The notes under the pieces: model-generated
The model's database searches: none
Seen by the model: only the letters and a program-made list of their open reading frames with translations
Told to the model about the DNA's origin: nothing
Made by a program: the position numbers and the translations under genes
Origin: Plantago ovata
Taxonomy: Eukaryota > Streptophyta > Magnoliopsida > Lamiales > Plantaginaceae
Length of the DNA: 64,000 bases
NCBI GenBank assembly: GCA_028274465.1
Contig: CM051458.1
Coordinates: forward strand, 57,091,253-57,155,252
Reading direction: 5' to 3'
Shown: piece after piece, positions 1-10,009 of the stretch
Layout: each line of letters starts with the position of its first letter
Numbering within the stretch: the first letter of the stretch is position 1

Positions 1-1084
1 TTCGTATAGCAAAAGTTGTTGAAGAAGTTGAAGTAACTGAGCATCTTACGGAAGAATTCAGCTTGTTGAATTGTGCTGAAGTAGAAGAGGTTCGAGAAAC
101 TTGAAGAGAGAAGGATTGGAAGGCGACGCCCCTGGAGGTGGGGGGCGAGTCGCCCAGCATGGGGGGGAAACCGCCTCCCATGACCAGTGAGCTGGACGAC
201 CCGCTCCCCTGTTTCTTTACTCCCAGACATTCGCATCAACCCAAAACCACTTCCTTCCGTTACTACTGAGGTTCTTAAGTACAAAGAGGTGAATCTACTT
301 CTACGAGTGGAAAGCTTGACAAGCAAGATACACAGGAGCCACCACTAAACAAGCACCTCGATGAAGTCAAAGTGAAGTCCCTCCTATTGATGAAGTCCTT
401 ATTGGATATGCCTGCAAAGCAAACCAGTCCATTCACCATGGTGAGATCTTGAAGCTTCCTAGGTCTCTTTGCTACATCGGACCAAGAGAATGGCGGCCCC
501 GTGGGAGGTACTCTTGAGTCATTCTTGAATACTCAGCCGACCGAGGCCAAACCATTCGGTAACATCTAGTATCACTTTTTATTTACTCATTCTCTTTTGC
601 TAGGGACTAGCTTAAGTTCATGAGGGGGATGGGATGTGAACCATGATGTTAAGTATTGTTTGGCTTGTGAGGTTGATTAGGATAGTCTTTTTTTTAATTG
701 CATTTGCACGTTTACGCTTTCATAGGAGATCTTGCAGGTTTTTATATGGAGTTTATTGCCGAATTTTTTGAACTTTTTATTGGGTAGATCAACTAACTAT
801 GCCATTAATCGTATGCGTTCATCTCTATGAATTTGTTTGAGGTTTTTCGCTTGGCTTGTCACATTTATGTATTGCACTTAGTTGAGCTTGGTAGTCTCGA
901 CATCACTTAGTGGTGTTTTCTCTACTGCGGTCACGAAGGCCTTTTTAATAGGATGATGCATGTTAGGGTCTTATGGTTTTTCCCGAGTAATTATGTACCT
1001 AAGAGGCAACAAGTCTTCACCATGCTTGAGATTGCTAAATGCCTAGGAAGAGGTAGTGTGAGGTGTGTGATCGTTTTGTTATAA

Positions 1085-1216
1085 CCTATTCTTCCGAATA
1101 GGTTTGGGGAGGGGGTTACACCATCATTAGACTTGTTTCTGTTTTGTCATTTTTGTATCGTGAGTTTTTTTTTCCTTTTCCGTAAATTTTGTACTCCAAC
1201 CTATTCTTTCGATAGG
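1085..1216 (+). other. Paired hairpins, element A left copy
   Basis: Two short palindromes lie 115 bp apart. The first is CCTATTC-TTCC-GAATAGG (1085-1102). The second is the same stem with one base lost (1200-1216). Both are followed by TTTGGGGA. The arrangement recurs in every copy of this family's 3' region in the window. Confidence 0.7.
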
Positions 1217-1269
1217 TTTGGGGAAGTCGTGTGAGTCATTGAGTTTAATTCTTTTTGTTAGCTACTGCT

Positions 1270-1420
1270 GGCTAGAAAAAAATCTAAAAAAAGAAAGAAA
1301 AAATTCCAAATAAAAGAGAAAAAAAAAAAAAGAATCTGAAAAAAAAAGATAAAAAAAACAAAAAGAAGACCCCAAAAAAGCAAAGAAGGGTCCAAAAAAA
1401 TAAGCAAATAGCAGTTTAGC
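1270..1420 (+). repeat. A-rich block with GACCC/GGGTC hairpin
   Basis: About 130 bases of nearly pure A/G (long A runs broken by single G) end in a small hairpin with arms GACCC and GGGTC around an A-rich loop. Equivalent blocks occur at 2905-3030 and 7156-7250. All ORFs called across it are composition artefacts. Confidence 0.7.
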
Positions 1421-1764
1421 AAAGTTTGAGTCTTTTCCATTTTCGTATTGTTCGTAAATTGTGTTTTTCTATTTTTTATCTTTTTTGTCTTAAGTGTCAT
1501 CTTTTCTATGACCACCCTCGTCCTGCCATTCAGGAAGTGGTGATAGCTAAGACTTTACTTGAGAGATGGGTAAATAGGGGAGTGTTATCTTTTATAGGGA
1601 ACCCTCCTTCGTTTGATGAAGCCAGTACTGGTTCGACCTCTTTTGAGGAAAAGTCCCCCCCCTTAACATGGTGGAACAGCATAAGTCCTCAGTTTTCATA
1701 GCACGGGGCAACCATTCGTATCTTAGCATGCACATTACGTCGTCACTGACTAGTCCAGTAGAGA

Positions 1765-1864
1765 NNNNNNNNNNNNNNNNNNNNNNNNNNNNNNNNNNNN
1801 NNNNNNNNNNNNNNNNNNNNNNNNNNNNNNNNNNNNNNNNNNNNNNNNNNNNNNNNNNNNNNNN
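1765..1864. other. Assembly gap (100 N)
   Basis: Exactly 100 N, the usual placeholder for a gap of unknown size. The same 1.5 kb lies on both sides, so the true gap may be negative (an overlap). Confidence 0.95.
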
Positions 1865-3390
1865 TCAACCCAAACCACTTCCTTCCGTTACTACTCGGTT
1901 CTTAGTACAAGGGTGCATCTACTATTACCAGGTGGAACGCTTGACAAGCAAGATACACAGGAGGCCACCAATCAAAAAAGCCACCTCGATGAAGTCCAAA
2001 ATGAATGTCCTCCTATTGATTGAAGTCCTTCATTGTGTATCCTTATAAAGCCTAAATCAAGTCAATTCACCATGTGAGATCTTGAGTTCCTTAGGTCTCT
2101 TTACTAGTATCGACCAAGAGAATGTCCGACCCGTGTGGGCGTAATCTTGAGTCCCTTCTTGTAATCCTGAGCGCCCGATGGCCAAAACCATTCTGGTAAC
2201 ATCTTAGTATACTTTTTATTACTCATTATCTTTTGCTAGGGACTAGCTTAAGTTTCATGAGGGGGCGGATGTGAACCTGATGTTAAGTATTGCTTTGGCT
2301 TTGTGATGTGAGTAGGATAGTCTTTTTTTTATATTTGCATTTGCAGTTTACTGCTTTCTAGGATAGTCTTGCATGTTTTATATGGGTTTATTGCCGAACT
2401 TTTTGAACTTTTTTATTGGTAGATCAACTAGCTATTCCATTAATCGTATGCTTCATCTCTATGAATTTGTTTGAGGTTTTTCTCGCTTGGCTTGTCTCAT
2501 TTATGTATTGCACTTAGTTGAGCTTTAGTCTCGACATCACTTAGTGGTGTTTTCTCTACTGCGGTTCACGAAGGCCTTTATAATAGGATGATGCATGTTA
2601 GGGTCTTATGGTTGTTTTCCCGAGTAATTATGTACCTAAGAGGCAACAAGTCTTCACCATGCTTTGAGATTGCTAAATGCCTAGGAAGGAGGTAGTGTGA
2701 GGTTGTGTGATCCTTTGTTTATAACCTATTCTTCCGAATAGGTTTGGGGAGGGGGTTACACCATCATAGACTTGTTTCTGTTTTCATTTCGTATCGTGAG
2801 TTTTTTTTTCTTTTCCGTAAATTTTGTACTCCAACCTATTCTTTCGAATAGGTTTGGGGAAGTCGTGTGAGTCATTTTGTTTCTCTTTTGTTATGCTATG
2901 TGGCTGAAAAAAATCGAAAAAAAAGAAAGAAAAATTCAAAAAAAAAAGAGAAAAAAAAAAAAAGAATCTGGAAAGAAAAAAAGGAAAAAAAGAAGACCCA
3001 AAAAAGCAAAGAGGGTCCAAAAAATAAAGCCAATAGCAGTTTAGCAAAGTTTGAGTCTTTTCCATTTTTCGTATTGTTCGTAATTGTGTTTTTCTATTTT
3101 TATCTTTTTTGTCTTGAGTGTCATCTGTTCTAGACCACCCTCGTCCTGCCATTCAGGAAGTGGTGAATAGCTTAAGACTTTACTTGAGAGATGGGTAGAA
3201 TAGGGGAGTGTTATCTTTTATAGGGAACCCTCCTTCGTTTGATGAGAGCCAGTACTGGTTCGACCTCTTTTGAGGAAAAGTCTTAACATGGTGGAACAGC
3301 AGTAAGTCCTCAGTTTCATAGGCACGGGGCAACCATTCGTATCTTAGCATGCATCATTACGTCGTCACTGACTAGGTCCAGGTAGAGAAT
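1865..3390 (+). repeat. Right copy of 1.5-kb sequence repeated across gap
   Basis: This is the partner of 236-1764. It starts directly after the N run and continues through the paired hairpins, A-rich block and CCACCCTCGTCCTGCC hairpin into the unique sequence leading to the LTR at 3633. The right copy looks closer to the family sequence than the left one. Confidence 0.75.
2725..2852 (+). other. Paired hairpins, element A right copy
   Basis: CCTATTC-TTCC-GAATAGG (2725-2742) and CCTATTC-TTTC-GAATAGG (2835-2852) each run into TTTGGGGA. The stems are perfect 7-bp inverted repeats with four-base loops. The second A-rich block (2905-3030) follows. Confidence 0.75.
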
Positions 3391-3616
3391 GTTACGAGAG
3401 ACTATCTTGTCTTGACATAAGTGCTTATGTGGATGTGTATAAGTCAATCGAGGTATTCTTCAACCTATATTCATGCTTTGATTTATATGGTTTTTGTTCA
3501 TATGTTATTTGGTAGATTCAGTAGATTAGTTCATTTTATTTGGCATGAAACTCCATTTTGAGTCTTGCATGTTTTTTGTATTAGAGTCTAGCTTAGTTGC
3601 TTGAGGACAAGCAAAG

Positions 3617-3632
3617 GTTCGTTTGGGGAGTT
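3617..3632 (+). promoter_or_regulatory. Polypurine tract of element A
   Basis: The purine-rich TTTGGGGAGT lies immediately before the LTR start TGATGAATGTG. By family knowledge this primes plus-strand DNA synthesis. The same sequence precedes the LTRs at 7855 and, inverted, 42752. Confidence 0.75.
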
Positions 3633-4875
3633 TGATGAATGTGTATTTTACACTTTCATTCGAGTCTTTTTCACCTATTTTAGCTATCCTCTATGTTAAT
3701 TTAGCTATATTTTAGTACATTTTATTAGAATAGTGTCACGTTTCCTTTAGATTTTATTTTACAGGTTTTGGTTGAAATTCGGAGATTTACGAGCAATTAT
3801 ATTGAAGTCTACAAGGAATTGGTGTTCCAGAAGCCTATTTGGAGTATCTGAAGGTTTCCGGATAGGATTTGGAGTCTAGGGGCCGAATCTGGAGGTTAGA
3901 AGGCTACTAGAAGTCATAAACCGAGTCCGAAAAGGTGAAAAAATCCAAATCCGCATCGAAAAACACGGAAATTCCGCGAAAAACTGGGGGGCGAACCGCC
4001 CCAGAGTATTTTCGGGGCCTATATAGAGGTCAAGTTTTTCTCCGAAAATCATATCTTTCCAAGCCTACTTTCTCACCTCTCTCTATAGTTTTAGGTAGGA
4101 ACTTCCCGGGGCCTGTCCTGGGAGTTCCATAGCTTAGGGGATACTTTTTCATAGCAGATTGGAGCGCGTAGGATCGCAATCATCCGGAGATTGACAACCT
4201 TCGATAACTTTGTATCTTACAACTTTTATCTACTTATTTTATATTCTTTCAATATGTTTTCTTCTATGATTGCTATTGATTGCATGCACATTATGAGTAG
4301 CTAAATTTATCGTTGGTGGTAGTATGTGAATTCTTAGCGAGGGAAGATAATCATGCTAATGGCTATATCGCGCATTATACTCCGTGTCATTGCTTTATTT
4401 CGTTGATGAGTTGAACACCGAAATTCTAGTATGTTGTATTGATCATTATGCACACTAGGACACTTGTCAGCCAATCAGACCAAATTATCTTCGTAGTGTT
4501 GAATGATTACGGAACACAATAGGACGTTAGCTGTTGACAGGTCAGACCCATATTATCTTCGTAGTGCACAATACTTACAACAGGACCCAAGATTCATTCA
4601 AAGATCTCTATGCAAGACCGAGGAATTTATGCATGATTATCGACCCATTATGTTAAGAAGGACCATAATATCACCAACCTCCATTATCTGCTTGAAAACC
4701 CCCTATTGCTTTCTATCTGCTGTTTTATATTCTCTTGATTAAATAGATAAAGCTAGTTATAGTCCTGAGAGAACGACACTCGAGTCATTCTACTGCTACA
4801 CTACGGTTTTCGTTGTAGTTGTGGATTGCCTTTGGCTAAATACAAATTATTTGATTGAATCTGACACGTTCATCA
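3633..4875 (+). repeat. 3' LTR of Athila-like element A
   Basis: The LTR of about 1.24 kb starts TGATGAATGTG after a polypurine tract and ends GTTCATCA, so the ends are near-inverted repeats. A TATA box (TATATAG, 4020-4026) follows one GC-rich palindrome (3984-4004). The 3' part contains a short internal duplication around ATTATCTTCGTAGTG (4488 and 4550), which LTR C lacks. The 3' third is then repeated as 4876-5306. No coding capacity is expected. Confidence 0.8.
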
Positions 4876-5306
4876 CACTTGTCAACCAATCAGACCAATT
4901 ATCTTCGTAGTGTTGAATAATTACGGAACACATTAGGACGTTAGTTGTTGATGAGTCAGACCCTTATTATCTTCGTAGTGCTTAATATTTGCAACAAGGA
5001 CACAAGATTGATTCAAAGATCTCTATGCAAGACCGAGGAATTTATGCATGATTATCGACCCATTATGTTAAGAAGGACCATACTATCACCAACCTCCATT
5101 ATCTGCTTGAAAATCCCCTATTGCTTTCTTTCTGCTGTTTTATATATTCTTAATTAGATTTGATAAAGCTAGTATAGTCCTGAGAGAACGACACTCGAGT
5201 CATTCTACTACTACACTACGGTTTTCGTTGTAGTTGTGGATTGCCTTTGGCTAAATAAAAATATTATTTGCTGAATCGAGACCTGACAAATCTCCGTTCA
5301 TCATTG
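4876..5306 (+). repeat. Partial LTR (3' third), Athila-like
   Basis: This stretch repeats 4455-4875 in the same orientation, starting CACTTGTCAACCAATC and ending CGTTCATCA, the usual LTR end. It then joins protease-coding sequence directly, with no PBS or gag between. It reads as the surviving end of a second 5' LTR whose adjoining internal region was deleted, or as an LTR-LTR recombination product. Confidence 0.7.
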
Positions 5307-5780
5307 ATGTCCGTGCTACACTTGATACGGGATCTTACTCTAATGTGCTACCCATGAATGTGTTTTAGAAGAGTGGCCTAGGAGAGCTTGCGAAGCACAA
5401 AGCCATTGTGCAACTAGCGGATGGATCTTTTGTACGACCGGAGGGCATTGTGAAGAATGTATTGGTCAAGATTGGTGAAGCTTCTGTTTACACCAATTTC
5501 GTTGTGATGCCGGCGTCTACACCTGGGATTAGTGATGTTGTTCTCTTGGGGCGAACATTCTTAACCAAATTACGCTCCGTAATCGACATCTACAGGAGAA
5601 CTTGCACCATTAAGGTGGATGGCAAGCAACATGTTGCAAGCCATATCTGATCCTAGTTCACGCTTTAATGTTTCTCATGCCATTAACTTTTTTGGTCCTG
5701 CTGGGTATGTTATTTCTCATTCTCAGGTACTAGGTATGAGGAAGAGACCGAGGAAGGGGAAGTCTAGTACCCGTAAGGAC
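5307..5780 (+). mobile_element. Athila-like protease fragment (element B)
   Basis: This is a fossil piece of an Athila-like polyprotein covering the aspartic protease region. It aligns with 60344-60830 of element C. Visible landmarks are a DTGSYSN active-site motif near 5330, the segment QLADGSFVRPEG, and MPASTPGISDVVLLGRTFL. In the parent element the enzyme would cleave Gag-Pol. The remainder of gag and all RT, RNase H and integrase coding is absent, so the element is broken. Confidence 0.75.
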
Positions 5781-5835
5781 AAGAACTAAAGAGCGAGAAG
5801 AAGTCGAGTCAGAGACATTTTAAACAATGGCGCTT

Positions 5836-5853
5836 TCCGGGAGGCAACCCGGA
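5836..5853 (+). other. Conserved hairpin after protease
   Basis: TCCGGG-AGGCAA-CCCGGA is a perfect 6-bp stem with a six-base loop, about 50 bp past the protease reading frame and followed by a T-rich run. The identical hairpin occurs at 60870-60887 in element C. A GGGAGGCAACCC motif at this place is, to my recollection, common in Athila-type elements. Confidence 0.65.
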
Positions 5854-6021
5854 GTTTATTGATTTCTTTCATTTCATACATACATCGAACATCTGTTTTT
5901 TGATTCTTTAGTGTTTTGCCCTTTGTGTTAGAGTATGTTTTTGGTGATAACATAGGTAAAAGGTTGATATTTTTTGTATTCGGATGTACACAACGAGGAC
6001 CCAGAAGTCTGCAGCACCAGG

Positions 6022-6269
6022 GCGGACCGCCCCACACGGGGCGGTGCGCCTGGGAGCAGCAGAACGCCTGGGCATTTTCTGCCATTCCCAAGCTGACCGC
6101 CCCACACCCGGGGCGGTGCGCCCGGGAAGGGAAGAACGCCCGGGCATTCTGCCACTCCCAGGCGGATCGCCCCACACCCGGGGCGGTGCGCCCGGGAGGG
6201 GCAGGGGCCTGGCGCCCCCTAGGCACCCCAGGCGGACCGCCCCACACGGGCGGTGCGCCTGAGGGCGCC
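6022..6269 (+). repeat. 70-bp GC-rich tandem repeat, about 3.5 units
   Basis: Units start at 6022, 6092, 6162 and 6232, exactly 70 bp apart. Each begins GCGGACCGCCCCACAC or a close variant followed by a GGGCGGTGCGCC palindrome about 19 bp on. The motifs belong to the same GGCG(A/G)N(T/C)CGCC palindrome class found upstream of the LTR TATA boxes. Confidence 0.8.
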
Positions 6270-6949
6270 AGTGACCCGGGTGCCCGGATTTGACCCCGGA
6301 CACCGCAAATCACCCCCGAATGCAAACGTATCGACCCTGTTTACCCTTTTTATCACCCGTTTTGGTTTCTCACGAATTTGCTTGAGTAATACAGGTTAGA
6401 GGTATACGTCTAGCTCTTACCTCATATCCACTTTCGTTGTTCGGGACGAATGACGAAGTTCAGGTTTGGGGGGGTTATTGTTGGGTATTTCTATAACTTA
6501 TTTTTCTTATGATAACTCGTGAAACCCTTGTTTGCACGTTTACCGCTTTCTTAGGATTTAGTTTGTTCGTATGCATTCATCCTTAGTCTAGTCTTTGCAT
6601 GATGTTGTGTGGAGTTTATTGCCAATTTTTTGAAAGTTTTTATTGTATAGACTAAGTGTTTATGACCATTGCCCATGCATTACATCTCTATGGAATAGTT
6701 TGAGGTTTGTCTTGCTTGGCTTGTCATATTTGTATGTGCACTAGTTAAACTTGGTAGTCTCGACATCACTATGTGGTGTTTTCTCTACTGCGGCTCGCGA
6801 AGACCTTATAAAATGTTGCATGTTAGAGTCTTTGGTTGTATTCCCGTGTGATTATGTACGTAAGAGGCAACAAGTCTTCACATTGCTTATTGAGATTGCT
6901 AAATGCCTAGAAAGAAGGTAGAGTGAGGTGTGTGATCCTTTGTTTGAAA

Positions 6950-7081
6950 CCTATTCTAACGAATAGGTTTGGGGAGGGGGTTACTATCATTATGACTTGT
7001 TTTTCGTCTTGTTGAGTCATGTTGAGTTTGTTTTTATTTTTTCTTGTGAGTTTGTGCTCCAACCCTATTCTGTCGAATAGG
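6950..7081 (+). other. Paired hairpins, element B
   Basis: CCTATTC-TAAC-GAATAGG (6950-6967) and CCTATTC-TGTC-GAATAGG (7064-7081) lie 114 bp apart, each followed by TTTGGGGAGG. The stems match those in A and C exactly, while the loops differ. Confidence 0.75.
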
Positions 7082-7854
7082 TTTGGGGAGGTCGTTGTAG
7101 TGTCGTTCTTATTTCCTTTCATTGTACTTCCATTGTGCTACTGCTGGCTATATACAAAAAAAAAAAAAGAAAAGAAAAAAAAGAGAAAAATTCCAGAATG
7201 TGGAAAAAGAAAAAAAGAATAAGACCCAAAAAGTAAAAGAAGGGTCCAAGCAAGCCAAAAGCAGTTTTAGCAAAATATTACATTATTTTTTCAGCTTTTG
7301 TAATAGTTCGTAATCGAGTTGTAAATTCTTCCTTCTGTTCTCGTGTCGCCTAGTCCAAGGCTTGTTCTAGACCACCCTCGTCCTGCCATTCAGGAAGTGG
7401 TGAAGAGTTTTACTTTAAGAGTAGGATAGAATAGGGGAGTGTTGTCTTTTAGGGAACCCTCATTCGTTTGATGAGAGCCAGTATTGGTTCGACCTCTCTT
7501 GAGGGAAAGTCTCACTTGGTGAACAGTAGTAAGCCCTCGGTTTCATAGACGCGGGGCAACCATTTGTATTTTGACATGCATCATTACGTCGTCATTGACT
7601 AGGTCCAGGTAGATAATGTTACGAGAGACTCCCTTGTTTAACAAAGTGCATATGTGAATGTGTATAGGTTCAATCGAGACATTCTTCAACCTACTTCCAT
7701 GTTATGATTTGTATGGTCTTTGTTCATAAGCATTTGGGAGATACAATCGATTATTTCTTCTTGTTTGGCATGAGACTCTTCTTTGTGTTGCATGTAGGTT
7801 GCATAGAGTCTAGCTAGTTGATTGAGGACAAGCAAAGGTTCAGTTTGGAGAGTT

Positions 7855-9033
7855 TGATGACAGTGTTTTTTACACTATCATTCGAGTCTTTTTTAACCAA
7901 TTTAGCTATCCTCTTGCATGAATTTTAGTCTATTTTGTTAGAATAGTGTCACGTTTCCATTTCTTTTGTTGTTTCAGGTTTTAGGTGGAAATCGCATTTT
8001 TGTATGTAATTCATGGCGAAACAATGATGTTTTGATGCAACGAGATCACCCGTGGTGTGTCAAGGAGTACCGAGACGAGTTTCAAGACCAAGAGATCAAG
8101 TTTCGAAGCTCAAAACCGTGCAAGGGGCCGAATTTGAAGATCCGAAGGAGGAATTCCGCACGGGCCGCATTCTGCCCGTGCGGGGCGTACCGCCGCATGC
8201 AATTCATGGCGAAACAATGATGTTTTGATGCAACGAGATCACCCGTGGTGTGTCAAGGAGTACCGAGACGAGTTTCAAGGCCAAGAGATCAAGTTTCGAA
8301 GCTCAAAACCGTGCAAGGGGCCGAATTCGAAGATCCGAAGGAGGAATTTTGCACGGGCCGCATTCTGCCCGTGCGGGGCCCACCGCCGCGTGCGCGGCGG
8401 ACAGCTGCGTGGCGGGCGCACCGCCACGTACGGGGCAGTCCGCCGGGGAGCTTCCGATAGCTATATATAAATTTGTAAAAGCTGCGATTTTTCATATCTT
8501 TCATCATTATTTTACAGACTTAAACCCTAGAGCTTGTTCTGGGTATATTTACTCTTAGAACCTTTGTAACTTAGCGAATTTGGAGCTAGGGGAGAGATTT
8601 GGACACCGTTTTATCTCACCTTGCTAGATCTTTGTGAGTTTTAGCCATTCACCGGAGATTGACAACCTTTGGTGGTAACCTTGTATCTCACAATTCTGCT
8701 ATTTATCTTTCAATTAAACATGTTTTCATTCATTATTGCTTCAATTATGATTGTTGATTGTGTTATTGATATGAGTAGCTAAGCATCTAGTTGGTGATAG
8801 TATGTGAATTCGTAGCTAGGGTTCGTATTATGCATGATTGAGTTTCTGAGTCTTTTACTTGTTTAATTATCTTAATTTGATTCTTTGATCCGACTAAGCC
8901 ATATATCTTCGCAGAAAAGTGTTAGAAACACTAGGACAATTCAAGATAATCGATTCGATTATATATATAATTTGCAAGTACTGCTTGAACTAAGACTGAC
9001 AACCTTAGCCAAGTATTAGTATAGATAGGAAGC
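7855..9033 (+). repeat. LTR of Athila-like element B (truncated)
   Basis: The LTR starts TGATGACAGTG right after a polypurine tract and follows the family LTR plan: GC palindromes (8351-8444), TATA box (TATATATAA, 8462-8470), then the AACCCTAGAGCTTGTTCTGGG and ATTGACAACC regions. It lacks the usual LTR 3' end and stops in a perfect inverted repeat with 9061-9098. A 193-bp stretch (8008-8200) is tandemly repeated (8201-8393). Confidence 0.75.
8008..8393 (+). repeat. 193-bp tandem duplication inside LTR B
   Basis: Two units begin AATTCATGGCGAAACAATG at 8008 and 8201. They cover the segment just upstream of the GC-palindrome array, so one incomplete extra palindrome set is present. The units have already diverged by several substitutions. 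Confidence 0.8.
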
Positions 9034-9098
9034 TTTCAAAATACACGTCTACAATAGTTGGCTTCCTATCTATACTAATACTTGGCTAAGGTTGTCAG
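8996..9098. repeat. Perfect 38-bp inverted repeat at LTR-LTR junction
   Basis: Arms 8996-9033 and 9061-9098 are exact reverse complements around a 27-base spacer (9034-9060). Similarity continues outward, less perfectly, along the two LTRs. The arms carry CTGACAACCTTAGCC and its complement. Confidence 0.9.
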
Positions 9099-10009
9099 GC
9101 TTAGTTCAAGCAGTACTTGATAATTATAAATATTGAATCGATGATCTTGAATTGTCCTAGTGTTTCTAACACTTTTATACGAAGATATTTGGCTTAGACG
9201 GATCAAAGAATCGAATAAAACAATTATACAAGTAAAAGACTCAGAAACTCAATCATGCACAATATGAACCCTAGCTATGAATTTACATACTATAATTAAC
9301 TAGAAATTTAGCTAGTCATATCGAAATCAAGATCAACAATAGCAATCATAGATGAAAACATAGTTGAATTAAAGGATAGATTATGAAAAAGGTGAGATAC
9401 AAAGTTACCACCGAGGGTTGTCAATATCCGGTGAATTGCTAAACTCACAAGTTTCTAGCAAGGTGAGATCAAAAGATGTCCAAATCTCTACCTTGGTGCC
9501 CAAAATTGCTAAGATAAAGTAGTTCTAAGAGAAAGAAAACCCAGAACAAGCTCTAGGGTTTATGTCTGCAAAATTATCATCTAAATATGAAAATTCGCAA
9601 CTTACAAATATATGTATATGTCTGCCAAAAACCGCCCCAGGCGGACCGCCGAACACCAGGCGGACCGCCTGGGTTGCCAGGCGGTGCGCCTGGCACGGGC
9701 AGAGAATTGCCCGTGCTTTTTCTTCCTCCAAGCCTTCGATTTTGGCCTTGGGCACGGTTTTGAGCTCCGAAACTTGATCTTTTGGCTTGGAAACTCGTCC
9801 CGGTACTCCTTGACACACCACAGGTTATCTTGTTGCACCAAAACATCAATGTTTCACCATAATTCATATCTAAAAGTGCGATTTTCACCTAAATCCTGAA
9901 AATAACAAAGAAATGGTGAAAAAGAACCGAATGATGGCTAAAATGCATACTAGAGGATAGCTAAATTGGTGAAAAAGAACCGAATGATAGTATAAAAACA
10001 CTGTCATCA
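9061..10009 (-). repeat. Inverted Athila-like LTR (truncated)
   Basis: This is a minus-strand LTR of the same subfamily as 7855-9033, ending on the plus strand with CACTGTCATCA (the complement of TGATGACAGTG). It has the GC-palindrome array at 9626-9716 and lacks the usual LTR 3' end. No polypurine tract or internal region follows at 10010; the tandem array starts at once. It is a broken, orphan LTR. Confidence 0.75.

Larger units (their letters stand above)
236..1764 (+). repeat. Left copy of 1.5-kb sequence repeated across gap
   Basis: This stretch matches 1865-3390 almost end to end, beginning with TCAACCCAAA(A)CCACTTCC and ending at the TAGAGA just before the N run. The two copies differ mainly by single-base insertions and losses, as unpolished long reads or haplotypes do. 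It contains only the 3' non-coding region of element A. It is more likely an unmerged contig overlap than a biological duplication. Confidence 0.75.
1..3632 (+). mobile_element. Athila-like element A, 3' internal part
   Basis: This is the 3' internal part of an Athila-like Ty3/gypsy LTR retrotransposon. The first 110 bases could encode the end of a pol polyprotein, but I could not confirm a domain. The rest is non-coding and closely matches the 3' region of element C (531 onward matches 63256 onward). It holds a GC-rich palindrome cluster (about 122-230), paired hairpins, an A-rich block and a polypurine tract before the LTR at 3633. The region is broken and is interrupted by an assembly gap with duplicated flanks, so its true length is shorter than shown. 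The assignment rests on the PPT context (GGACAAGCAAAGGTTCG then TTTGGGGAG), the LTR ends, and similarity to C. Confidence 0.75.
5854..7854 (+). mobile_element. Athila-like element B, 3' internal part
   Basis: This is non-coding sequence between the protease fragment and the LTR at 7855. It includes a GC-rich tandem block (6022-6269). From about 6480 it follows the same 3' region seen in A and C: paired hairpins (6950-7081), A-rich block (7156-7250), CCACCCTCGTCCTGCC hairpin (about 7372) and polypurine tract (7841-7854). The second ORF present in element C is missing here. ORFs near 5900-6300 are artefacts of the GC-rich repeats. Confidence 0.7.

Noticed and set aside
2784-3152. ORFs rich in Lys or Phe over the A-rich block
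   Set aside because: They are products of poly-purine composition, present on both strands.
5786-6325. Proline/glycine/arginine-rich ORFs
   Set aside because: They arise from the 70-bp GC-rich tandem repeat. All frames stay open because the unit lacks stops.
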